This document shows, one piece after another, positions 5,120-10,774 of a DNA stretch of 11,477 bases. The notes under the pieces are model-generated. The model was not told where the DNA came from. It was given only the letters and a program-made list of their open reading frames with translations, and did no database searches. Each line of letters begins with the position of its first letter. Within the stretch, counting starts at the first letter, position 1. Position numbers and translations under genes: made by a program. The stretch is taken from assembly GCA_030150305.1 (NCBI GenBank), contig JASLGD010000259.1:1-11477 (forward strand), given 5' to 3'. This stretch comes from Caldimonas sp. GTDB lineage: Bacteria > Pseudomonadota > Gammaproteobacteria > Burkholderiales > Burkholderiaceae_C.

Positions 5120-5560
5120 ATGCAACCCGCGACCTGCACCGTGGAAGTCTTTGGCGCCGCCCACATCGCTCCCGCTCGCTCGCTATGGGAACGGTCCGAA
5201 GGCGTTGGGCTCAGCGACGCAGACGAACCGCACGCGCTGCGTTTGTTTCTTGCCCGCAATCCAGGGCTGAGCTTCGTCGCGCTGCAGGCTGGTCAGGTCA
5301 TCGGCACCGTGCTGTGCGGGCATGACGGTCGGCGCGGCCTCGTCCATCACCTCGTCGTTGCGGCCTTCAGCCGGCGCCAAGGCGTCGGCCGCCTCTTGCT
5401 GGAGCGCGGGCTGCAGGCGTTGCACGCGGCGGGCATCGAGAAGTGCCATCTCCTGGTGTTCAAGTCCAATGCCGCCGGTCTGGCGTTCTGGCGCGCGCTG
5501 GGCGCAAAGGAGCGCACGGCCATCGCCCTCTTCTCGCTTGCGACCGATCGTGGCGGTTGA
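5120..5560 (+). CDS. GNAT-family N-acetyltransferase
   Basis: A 146-residue GNAT enzyme, expected to move an acetyl group from acetyl-CoA to an amine. The acetyl-CoA loop RRQGVG (residues 84-89, Q/R-x-x-G-x-G) follows the strand VHHLVV. The C-terminal motif SNAAGLAFWRALGA (117-130) is the usual N..A..FW..LG signature of small acetyltransferases. The N-terminal part has LSFVALQAGQVIGTVLCGHDG, the central strands of the fold. The ATG at 5120 is the first in-frame Met; upstream the frame only crosses attC 11. The ribosome site is weak (GGGG at 5107-5110). It is a single-gene cassette, and its TGA sits in R'' of attC 12. GNAT genes are very common cassette cargo. The substrate is not predictable. 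Confidence 0.88.
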   Translation: MQPATCTVEVFGAAHIAPARSLWERSEGVGLSDADEPHALRLFLARNPGLSFVALQAGQVIGTVLCGHDGRRGLVHHLVVAAFSRRQGVGRLLLERGLQALHAAGIEKCHLLVFKSNAAGLAFWRALGAKERTAIALFSLATDRGG

Positions 5561-5631
5561 CCGTTTCCATCGAGCGGACGTCCTCCGGCGGGCTTCGCTG
5601 CGTTCCGGTCGCCGCGATGTAGCCGAGAGGG
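5555..5631 (+). repeat. attC site 12 (degenerate)
   Basis: R'' aligns as GGTTGAC (5555-5561) and L'' TCGAGCGGACGTCC is intact. L' has changed to GTCGCCGCGATG, and R' aligns as GAGAGGG (5625-5631) instead of GTTRRRY. It overlaps the end of the GNAT gene. It is recognisable but unlikely to work. Confidence 0.7.
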
Positions 5632-5692
5632 TCGCCACGAGTAGTTCTGTCCGAGTCGGACTGCGCGCGTTTGCAGTCTCGCCACGAATGAC
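5632..5692 (+). other. ORF-less mini-cassette
   Basis: About 61 bases between two decayed attC copies, with no credible reading frame. It is either a remnant of a lost cassette or an empty one. Confidence 0.45.
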
Positions 5693-5773
5693 GCCCGACT
5701 CCTTCCATCGAACGCGCGTCCTCCGGCAAGATACCTTGCCGCGAAGCCTCCGACCGAAGCCGGAACGCACGCC
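5693..5773 (+). repeat. attC site 13 (degenerate, last copy)
   Basis: R'' aligns as GCCCGAC (5693-5699), followed by TCCATCGAACGCGCGTCCTC (L'' altered). A GGCAAG/CTTGCC stem is still perfect. L' is not recognisable, and R' aligns as GCACGCC (5767-5773) after GGAAC. It is the most eroded copy, at the right edge of the array. Confidence 0.6.
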
Positions 5774-5796
5774 TTTCACCAACGATCGCACTGCGC

Positions 5797-6165
5797 ATGC
5801 GCTGCTTCAATCATCGTGACGTCGACGCCGTGGGCATCTGCAAGGTCTGTCAACGAGGCCTTTGCGTTGCCTGCGCAGCAGACCTTGCCCACGGAATCGC
5901 GTGCAAAGGCGAGCACGAGGCCGAGGCCGAGGCGCTTCATGGCTTGATCCGCCGCAATCTTCGCGTCCAAGGCGAGGCCCACAAGGCGTGGTACGTGGCC
6001 CCCGCCTTCTTCGCATTCATGGGGATCGTCTTCTTCAGCTACGGCCTGCGCGAAGCCGGCAGCGGCATGCCGCTCTACCTGGGCGGGGGATTCATCGTCT
6101 TTTCCGTGGTGGTGTTCTTCGCGAATCGTCGCGCCTACAGCGCCTCAAGCCGCAAAGCCGAGTGA
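5797..6165 (+). CDS. B-box-like zinc-finger membrane protein
   Basis: A 122-residue protein with two parts. The N-terminal finger has Cys3, His6, Cys15, Cys18, Cys23, Cys26, Cys36 and His40 (CFNH, CKVC, CVAC, CKGEH), the spacing of bacterial B-box-type zinc domains that are likely to bind two zinc ions. After a charged helix come two membrane segments at about 65-84 and 92-110, joined by a short Gly-rich turn, and a basic end (RRAYSASSRKAE). By the positive-inside rule both termini would be cytosolic. The function of such small proteins is unknown. The ATG at 5797 is forced by the first Cys; there is no visible ribosome site. It begins 23 bases after the last decayed attC, typical cassette spacing, but no attC follows it. 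It could be the terminal cassette or the first flanking gene. Confidence 0.75.
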   Translation: MRCFNHRDVDAVGICKVCQRGLCVACAADLAHGIACKGEHEAEAEALHGLIRRNLRVQGEAHKAWYVAPAFFAFMGIVFFSYGLREAGSGMPLYLGGGFIVFSVVVFFANRRAYSASSRKAE

Positions 6166-6250
6166 CGACTGCGTCGAGACGACTCTGCGCGCCGCCGTCT
6201 TCGTCTTCGTGACCCTGCCCCCGCCCCCAACTCCCGCGCCGGAGGAATCG

Positions 6251-6736
6251 ATGTCGTCACCCTCGCCGCCGATCGCGATCGCCGCCACCGAGGTGCCGAT
6301 CCGCGCCGCCGTCTCCTTCTATCCCGAGCCGTTTGCTTCGCGCATGGCCGGCAGGCAGAAGCGACAGCTCGGCGAGCTGTTCGGCCTCAAGAACTTCGGC
6401 GTCAACCTGACGCGCCTCGCGCCGGGTGCCGTCTCTTCGCTGCGTCACTGCCATGCGACGCAGGACGAGTTCGTCTACGTCGTCTCCGGCCACCCCACGC
6501 TCGATACCGATGCCGGACGCATGCGCCTTGGACCCGGCATGTGCGCGGGCTTCCGGGCCGGAACCGGCAACGCCCACCATCTGCGCAACGACACCGACGA
6601 CGACGTCCTCTACCTCGAGATCGGCGATCGCACGCCGGGCGACGAAGTGACGTACCCCGACGACGATCTGCAGCTCACGCGCGTCGGCGGCAAGCCGCAG
6701 TTCGCCCACAAGGACGGCACGCCTTACGGGCGCTGA
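6251..6736 (+). CDS. Cupin-domain protein
   Basis: A 161-residue cupin. The start at 6251 is set by GGAGGAA at 6241-6247; the frame is open upstream but has no signal there. The cupin motif is LRHCHATQDEFVYVVSG (two His and a Glu as metal ligands), followed by LGPGMCAGFRAGTGNAHHLRN, the second motif with its His pair, and DVLYLEIGDRT, the last strand. The C-terminal stretch EVTYPDDDLQL and AHKDGTPYGR is typical of a cupin group whose tail describes a substrate pocket, but I cannot name one. The gene opens the high-GC part of the window and stands alone, with a convergent gene downstream. No attC is nearby. Confidence 0.85.
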   Translation: MSSPSPPIAIAATEVPIRAAVSFYPEPFASRMAGRQKRQLGELFGLKNFGVNLTRLAPGAVSSLRHCHATQDEFVYVVSGHPTLDTDAGRMRLGPGMCAGFRAGTGNAHHLRNDTDDDVLYLEIGDRTPGDEVTYPDDDLQLTRVGGKPQFAHKDGTPYGR

Positions 6737-6768
6737 CGCGGGCGGATCGGATGTCGAGCGCGGTCGGG

Positions 6769-7182
6769 CTACGCGGCGGGCGGTGGTTGCCCTTCGAGGC
6801 GCGGCGAATCATCGTCGATGCAGGCCCACGTCGGCGCGCTCGCCGTCCAGATCGTCATCGCCGGCCTGGCCAGCTCCGGATCGTCGAACGTTCCGCCGCG
6901 CACGAAGATCAGATGCGGTCGAGCCTCGGCCTCGCTGAAGAGCGGCGTCCCGCAACGCGGACAGAAGCGGCGGTGCATCCGGCTGCCGCTGTCGGCGACG
7001 CTCGCGTAGTCGCTCGTCTCGCCGGCGACGGTGAAGGTCGCGGTGCGGAAGCACGCGCCGACCGTCCCGCTGCCGGCACCGAGGTACTGGCAAACGCGGC
7101 ACCAGCACGCGCGCGTCGTGATCGGCGGCTCGGCGCTCTGCCAACGAACCGCACCGCAAAGACAACGACCTGTCACAGTCAT
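6769..7182 (-). CDS. GFA-family zinc protein 1 (CENP-V/GFA domain)
   Basis: A 137-residue protein of the GFA family (named after glutathione-dependent formaldehyde-activating enzyme, though most members have no proven activity). Zinc ligands are visible: Cys7 and Cys9 in CLCGAVRW, Cys26, Cys28 and Cys31 in CWCRVC, and Cys74 and Cys77 in FCPRCGTPLF. The start at 7182 is chosen over a Met 28 codons upstream because GGAG lies six bases before it and the family begins just before the first CxC. It is the only minus-strand gene, convergent with the cupin at 6251 and divergent from a second GFA gene. A TACGAT on the minus strand (plus 7219-7224) could be a -10 box, without a good -35 partner. Confidence 0.85.
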   Translation of the reverse strand: MTVTGRCLCGAVRWQSAEPPITTRACWCRVCQYLGAGSGTVGACFRTATFTVAGETSDYASVADSGSRMHRRFCPRCGTPLFSEAEARPHLIFVRGGTFDDPELARPAMTIWTASAPTWACIDDDSPRLEGQPPPAA

Positions 7183-7195
7183 GTGGCGCTCCGGG

Positions 7196-7259
7196 GTCGA
7201 CGTCGTGTCGACTGCAAAATCGTACCGTGGGGCGCCGTTGCGAACCGGAGTCGATCGAC
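7196..7259. promoter_or_regulatory. Palindromic sites between the divergent GFA genes
   Basis: The 82-base gap between the two divergent genes contains GTCGAC at 7196-7201 and again at 7207-7212 (11 bases apart, about one helical turn) and the palindrome GTCGATCGAC at 7250-7259. Such paired palindromes in a shared promoter region could be operator sites. GTCGAC is common in high-GC DNA, so this is a weak call. Confidence 0.25.
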
Positions 7260-7264
7260 CGCTC

Positions 7265-7627
7265 ATGCATGAAGGCTCGTGTCACTGCGGGGCGATCCGG
7301 ATGACGCTGCCCGCCACTCCGGAGGTCGCGACTTCGTGCAACTGCTCGAGGTGCCGGCGCATCGGCGGGCCGTGGGTGTACTTCGAGTTCGGCTCGGTCA
7401 CGATCGAGGCGCGTCCGGAAGCCGTCGCAGAGTACGTGTGGGGGGACCGGACGCTGCGGACCGTCTTCTGCAGGATCTGCGGATGCGTCACCCATTGGGA
7501 GCCGCTGCAGCCGACCCCCGGCTGCAAGCAGGGCGTGAACCTCGGCAACTTCGACCCGGCGCTGATCGCGTCGGTACGCGTGCGACGTTTCGACGGCGCC
7601 GACACGTGGCGATTCGTCGACGAATAG
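7265..7627 (+). CDS. GFA-family zinc protein 2 (CENP-V/GFA domain)
   Basis: A 120-residue GFA-domain protein. The ligands are Cys6 and Cys8 in GSCHCGAIRM, Cys25, Cys27 and Cys30 in CNCSRCRRIG, and Cys69 and Cys72 in FCRICGCVTHW. These match the two zinc sites of the fold, so the protein is complete. It is clearly different in sequence from its divergent neighbour (for example HCGAI against LCGAV, and no shared C-terminal part), so the two are not a recent duplication. The ATG at 7265 is the only start close to the first Cys; the frame is open upstream but without a start signal, and no ribosome site is evident. Proposed roles for the family include thiol-adduct chemistry, but the substrate is unknown here. 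Confidence 0.85.
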   Translation: MHEGSCHCGAIRMTLPATPEVATSCNCSRCRRIGGPWVYFEFGSVTIEARPEAVAEYVWGDRTLRTVFCRICGCVTHWEPLQPTPGCKQGVNLGNFDPALIASVRVRRFDGADTWRFVDE

Positions 7628-7727
7628 CGCTGTGTTGCAGCGGGCACGAGGAGCGCACGCAGCGCGGTCTGCTTCGAGGTCGCAATCCCGCACGCCGCTG
7701 ACGTCGGTCCGCGCTACATTCGGCGCG

Positions 7728-8339
7728 ATGGACCTGCACGTCTGGCTCGTGTACCTGTTGGCGGCGATCGGCCTGTCGCTGTCGCCGGGGCCCAATGGGC
7801 TCCTGGCGCTCACCCATGGCGCCCTGCATGGGCGGCGGCGCGCGATCTTCACGATCCTGGGCGGCTGCTTCGGCTTCGTCACCGTGATCGCGCTGTCGAT
7901 GTTCGGCATCGGCGCCTTGCTGAAGACTTCGCTGGTGTGGCTCACCGTCCTGAAGTGGGTCGGCGGCGCGTATCTGGTGTGGCTCGGCATCCAGGTCTGG
8001 CGGGCGCCGCCGATCGGCCTCGAGCGCCAGGTGGCGTCGGCACCACGCGCACGCCGGTCGCTCTTCCGGCAAGGCGCGCTCTCGGCGATCACCAATCCCA
8101 AGGCGATCCTCTTCTTCGCCGCGTTTCTTCCGCAGTTCATCGATCCGGCGCGCGGCCTGCTCGGTCAGTTCCTCGTCATGGCCGCGACGTTCGCCGCCAT
8201 CGAGTTCGCCACCGAGCTCGCGATCGCGAGCCTGGCGCATCGGATCAGCCCCTGGATGGGCAAGGTCGGCCGACGCTTCAATCAGGCGTGCGGCGGCGTG
8301 TTCGTGGCGATCGGCGCGCTCCTGCCGCTGCGCTCCTAG
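7728..8339 (+). CDS. LysE/RhtB-family exporter
   Basis: A 203-residue inner-membrane protein of the LysE/RhtB superfamily, which exports amino acids or related small molecules by proton exchange. The N-terminal signature SLSPGPNGLLALTHGALHGRR is slightly longer than I may quote whole; its core SPGPNGLLALTHGA lies at residues 18-31. About six hydrophobic segments follow, with KWVGGAYLVWLGIQVWRAP in the middle and the conserved NPKAILFFAAFLPQFID near 123-139. The length is normal. There is no Shine-Dalgarno before the ATG at 7728; TACATT ends seven bases upstream, so a leaderless mRNA is possible. It heads a run of plus-strand genes that continues to at least 10432. The substrate cannot be told from sequence. 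Confidence 0.88.
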   Translation: MDLHVWLVYLLAAIGLSLSPGPNGLLALTHGALHGRRRAIFTILGGCFGFVTVIALSMFGIGALLKTSLVWLTVLKWVGGAYLVWLGIQVWRAPPIGLERQVASAPRARRSLFRQGALSAITNPKAILFFAAFLPQFIDPARGLLGQFLVMAATFAAIEFATELAIASLAHRISPWMGKVGRRFNQACGGVFVAIGALLPLRS

Positions 8340-8349
8340 GATGACGAGC

Positions 8350-8543
8350 GCGCGGCTTTCACGGGTACCATCGTCGGGAGCTGTTCGGCGTCGCGCCGAG
8401 CGGCGGCCACGTGTGGTGGTACGGCGCCGATCTTCACGTTCGACGGCGATCGGATTCGCGACCTGTGGGTGCTCGGCGACAGCCACCGCCTCATCGGCCG
8501 CCTCAAGGGCGAGCCGGCCACCAGATTTCTGCGAGGAGGCGCC
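8350..8543 (+). pseudogene. Remnant of a SnoaL-like polyketide cyclase family gene
   Basis: Read with frame changes this stretch encodes pieces of the C-terminal half of a SnoaL-like protein: FTGT, then HRRELFGVAPSGGHVWWYGA, then IFTFDGDRIRDLWVLGD and SHRLIGRL. The order and spacing match the family, where such segments form the last strands of the cone-shaped fold. The first break is near 8366 and the second near 8430, each one or two bases out of frame. The N-terminal half is missing, as the remnant starts right after the LysE stop. The last piece is in frame with the VOC gene that follows, with no stop between. It is a decayed gene, unless both breaks are sequencing errors. Confidence 0.7.
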
Positions 8544-8912
8544 GTGTTCGACCACGTCGTGTTCGGAGTCAGCGACTATGCGGCGAGCAAGGCGTTCTTC
8601 CTCGCGGCGCTCGAGCCGCTCGGCGTCGCGGTCGTGCAGGAGGGCCCGCTCGGCATCGAGCTCAGCACGGACGGCAAGGTGTCGCTGTGCCTGTTCCAGA
8701 GCGACGAGAAGCCGGCGCATCTCCACCTCGCGTTCCGGGCCGAGGACCGCGCGCAGGTCGAGGCGTTCCATCGCGCCGCCCTGCAGGCGGGCGGCACCGA
8801 CAACGGCGGCCCCGGCCTGCGCCCGCGCTACCACGCGAACTACTACGCGGCGTTCGTCATCGGCCCGGACGGACACAACGTCGAGGTGGTCTGCCACGAC
8901 CCCGAAGCCTGA
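8544..8912 (+). CDS. VOC-family (glyoxalase/dioxygenase-fold) protein
   Basis: A 122-residue single VOC domain. It begins FDHVVFGVSDYAASKAFF, the first beta-alpha module, and ends YYAAFVIGPDGHNVEVVCH, the classical GPDGHNVE metal-site strand of the glyoxalase, bleomycin-resistance and dioxygenase superfamily. LHLAFRAEDRAQVEAFHRAAL is its second module start in shorter form (HLAFRAEDRAQVEAF). The start is the GTG at 8544, preceded by GAGGAGG at 8533-8539; an ATG at 8469 is also in frame but lies in the SnoaL remnant. Ligands His4 and the C-terminal Glu are seen. Many such proteins are fosfomycin-, bleomycin- or lactoylglutathione-type enzymes, but this short form is not assignable. The next gene starts 14 bases after its stop. 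Confidence 0.87.
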   Translation: MFDHVVFGVSDYAASKAFFLAALEPLGVAVVQEGPLGIELSTDGKVSLCLFQSDEKPAHLHLAFRAEDRAQVEAFHRAALQAGGTDNGGPGLRPRYHANYYAAFVIGPDGHNVEVVCHDPEA

Positions 8913-8926
8913 GCGAAGGTGAAGCG

Positions 8927-9415
8927 ATGGCCCGGATCGAACAACGTCTGCGCGCGCTCGGCCTCGTTCTTCCGGCGCCCCTGCAGTTGCCTGCGGGCGC
9001 ATCGCTGCCGTTTCCGTGGGTCCGCGTCGTCGGCACGCGGGCGTTGATCTCGGGCCATGGGCCGACCGACGCCGACGGCTCGCTCGCGCAGCCGCTCGGC
9101 AAGGTCGGAGCCGAGGTCACGCTCGAGCAGGCGCGTGCCGCCGCCCGCCTGACGGGGCTCGCGATCCTCGCCAGCCTGCAGCGCGAGCTCGGCGATCTCG
9201 ATCGCATCGACCGTTGGCTGCGCGTGTTCGGGATGGTCAACTCGGCGCCCGGCTTCAACCGACAGCCGGCGGTCGTCAACGGCTTCACCGAGCTCATCGT
9301 CGAGGTCTTCGGCGCCGACGCCGGCGCGCACGCACGAAGCGCGGTGGGCATGGCGGAGCTGCCGTTCGACATCCCGGTCGAGATCGAGGGCGAGGTGCTG
9401 CTCGTCGAGCGCTGA
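8927..9415 (+). CDS. RidA-family (YjgF/YER057c/UK114) protein
   Basis: A 162-residue member of the longer RidA subfamily. Visible are MARIEQRLRALGLVLP at the start, ALISGHGPTDADG near residues 39-51, LGKVGAEVTLEQARAAARL, the SAPGFNRQPAVVNGFTELI segment and HARSAVGMAELPF near the end. That last segment includes the Arg and Glu-Leu-Pro region that, in RidA proteins, holds the active-site Arg acting on imines and enamines. Such proteins form trimers and remove reactive 2-aminoacrylate; in this long subfamily the substrate is untested. The ribosome site AAGGTGA is about six bases before the ATG. The 14-base gap after the VOC gene suggests one transcript. Confidence 0.85.
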   Translation: MARIEQRLRALGLVLPAPLQLPAGASLPFPWVRVVGTRALISGHGPTDADGSLAQPLGKVGAEVTLEQARAAARLTGLAILASLQRELGDLDRIDRWLRVFGMVNSAPGFNRQPAVVNGFTELIVEVFGADAGAHARSAVGMAELPFDIPVEIEGEVLLVER

Positions 9416-9450
9416 GGCGCTTCCCGCTCGCGATCCCGCGGAGACCCTCC

Positions 9451-9840
9451 ATGCCCGAGCATCCGATCGCCGTCTGGCACCGCCTCGTCGAGGAGCAGAA
9501 CCCCGGCGGCCTCGACGCGCTCCTCGACGACGACGCGGTGTTCGTCTCGCCCGTCGTCCACACTCCCCAGCGCGGCAAGCGGCTCGCGACCGCGTACCTG
9601 TCGGCGGCGTTCCGGGTCTTCTACAACCCGACGTTTCGCTACGTGCGCGAGATCGTCGGGCCGCGCGACGCCATGCTCGAGTTCGAGACCGAGCTCGACG
9701 GCGTGCTCGTCAACGGGGTCGACATCGTCCGCTGGAACGACGCGGGCCGCATCGTCGAGTTCAAGGTGATGATCCGGCCGCTGAAGGCGATCCAGGTCAT
9801 CCACGAGCGCATGGCGGCGATGCTGCAAGCGGGTCGATGA
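9451..9840 (+). CDS. SnoaL/NTF2-like protein
   Basis: A 129-residue protein with the look of the NTF2-like fold. It has a helical start (HPIAVWHRLVEEQNPGGLDA), then LLDDDAVFVSPVVHTPQRGK with the family's DD.VF.SPV pattern, then strand pairs around FRYVREIVGPRDAMLEFE, VNGVDIVRWNDAGRIVEFKV and MIRPLKAIQVI. The last of these resembles the end of many nuclear transport factor 2 family proteins. It is not the same subfamily as the SnoaL remnant at 8350. Enzymatic activity cannot be read from it; many members are small-molecule hydrolases or binding proteins. The ATG at 9451 follows CGGAGACC, a fair ribosome site. It lies 35 bases after the RidA gene and 22 before the next, consistent with an operon. 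Confidence 0.8.
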   Translation: MPEHPIAVWHRLVEEQNPGGLDALLDDDAVFVSPVVHTPQRGKRLATAYLSAAFRVFYNPTFRYVREIVGPRDAMLEFETELDGVLVNGVDIVRWNDAGRIVEFKVMIRPLKAIQVIHERMAAMLQAGR

Positions 9841-9862
9841 CGGCGTCGCGCGACAATCCGCC

Positions 9863-10432
9863 ATGACCTCCGGCGCCATCGAAGCGTTCGTCGCGCGCGC
9901 CACCGCGTGCAGCCGCGAGCGGCCCGAACCGGCCGACTGCGTGCTCGCGCTGGCGCCGCTGATGCTCGACCTCGTCGAGCAGGCCGCGACGTTCCTGCAG
10001 CCCGAGCACTATCGATCGAGCGCCGCCTCGTACAGCCGCAACCTCATCTTCAACGCCCCCGACGCGAGCCTGTCGCTGTACGCGATCGTCTGGCTGCCCG
10101 GCCAGTGGACACCGGTGCACGACCACGGCAGCTGGGGAGTCGTCGGCGTCGTCGAGGGCGTGCTCGAGGAGCGCAGCTACGTGCGCCTGTCGCCCGACCG
10201 CGGCGCCGACAGCGACATCGAGCTGGCGCGCGGCGGCGTGATCCTGTTGCGGCGCGGCGCCGTGACGAGCTTCGTGCCGAACCCCGACCACATCCACGTG
10301 ACCGGCGTTCCCGCCGAGCGGCCGCGCGCCGTCAGCCTGCACCTCTACGGACGCACGATGAGCGACTTCAACATCTACGACGTCGCCGCCCGGAGCCGCC
10401 GCCGCATCGCGGTGGCGTACAACGAGAGCTAG
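9863..10432 (+). CDS. Cysteine dioxygenase-type thiol dioxygenase
   Basis: A 189-residue cupin of the cysteine dioxygenase family, which adds O2 to a thiol to make a sulfinic acid. The iron ligands are His86 and His88 in TPVHDHGSWGVVGVVEG and, most likely, His145 in NPDHIHVTG. The Ser-His-Tyr triad is seen as S158, H160 and Y162 in AVSLHLYG. The Cys of the mammalian Cys-Tyr crosslink is absent, as in bacterial forms. The substrate could be cysteine or 3-mercaptopropionate; sequence alone does not settle it. The ATG at 9863 has no ribosome site; GACAAT ends five bases before it, so leaderless translation is possible. It lies 22 bases after the NTF2-like gene. Confidence 0.87.
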   Translation: MTSGAIEAFVARATACSRERPEPADCVLALAPLMLDLVEQAATFLQPEHYRSSAASYSRNLIFNAPDASLSLYAIVWLPGQWTPVHDHGSWGVVGVVEGVLEERSYVRLSPDRGADSDIELARGGVILLRRGAVTSFVPNPDHIHVTGVPAERPRAVSLHLYGRTMSDFNIYDVAARSRRRIAVAYNES

Positions 10433-10463
10433 GCGCGGCGGGCGCACGGCGACGCGATCGGCG

Positions 10464-10744
10464 ATGGGCGCGGTCTTCTTCCTGGTCGTGGCCGCGGGCG
10501 CGGCGTTCGTCTGGTGGACCTCGGGCAGCCTGCCCGAGGTCGTCGCCTCGCACTTCGGCGCTGACGGCGCGGCGAACGGAACGATGCGTCGCGACGCGTT
10601 CGTCGACGGCATGCTCGCGCTCGTCGTCCCCGGCATCCGGCGCACCTCGAACAGGCGCCGCTGCTCGGGCTGCTCGCGATCTACCTCGTGGCGCTGTTCG
10701 TCGGCGTGGTCAGCGTGCTCGGGCGGTTCTTCCGTCTTCCCTGA
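10464..10744 (+). pseudogene. Broken DUF1648/SdpI-type membrane protein gene
   Basis: The first 50 or so codons give a membrane start (GAVFFLVVAAGAAFVWW) and the DUF1648 motif LPEVVASHFGADGAANG, then LALVVPG. From about 10643 a different frame gives HLEQAPLLGLLAIYLVALF and a final membrane segment ending FRLP before TGA at 10742. In intact relatives about 80-100 residues with two more membrane segments lie between these parts. So the gene has an internal deletion and a frame break. The full-length family contains small membrane proteins related to the immunity protein SdpI. The cupin at 10775 begins 31 bases after this remnant. Confidence 0.72.
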
Positions 10745-10774
10745 TCGATCGCGCCGCAGAGGAGGCAACTCGAC

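Larger units (their letters stand above)
1..5773 (+). mobile_element. Integron gene-cassette array (distal part; integrase not in window)
   Basis: Thirteen copies of one imperfect element of about 78 bases alternate with short plus-strand genes. Each copy has the attC layout: R'' like GCCTAAC, L'' GAGCGGACG, a small central hairpin, L' CGCCGCTC, and R' like GTTAGGC. L'' and L' pair with one unpaired A in L'', as expected for the folded single-strand attC. Genes start shortly after one R' and stop at or before the next R''. The integrase gene and attI would lie to the left given this orientation. The copies share a consensus, as in sedentary chromosomal arrays, rather than being diverse as in mobile class 1 integrons. 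Without a visible integrase, a CALIN cannot be excluded. The left end is open, and the right end is the last recognisable attC. Confidence 0.9.

Noticed and set aside
44..5773. Regular repeats that could suggest a CRISPR array
   Set aside because: The repeats are about 78 bases, imperfect, and separated by genes of several hundred bases. The paired boxes fit attC, not CRISPR.
44..5773. Repeats as REP/MITE-type elements or as rho-independent terminators
   Set aside because: The copies sit only between same-strand genes, show the four paired attC boxes with the unpaired base in L'', and lack a U-rich tail.
6166..6250. Possible attC after the B-box gene
   Set aside because: I looked for GCCTAAC, GAGCGGAC, GCCGCTC and GTTRRRY here. 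Only chance GCCGCC strings are present, so no site is called.
6809..8140. 443-codon open frame on the minus strand
   Set aside because: It overlaps the GFA gene on the same strand in another frame and is antisense to two real genes. It shows no motif.
7488..9002. 504-codon open frame on the minus strand
   Set aside because: It is antisense to LysE, VOC and GFA genes with clear motifs. Its translation is Arg- and Ala-rich without any domain, a typical by-product of high-GC codon use.
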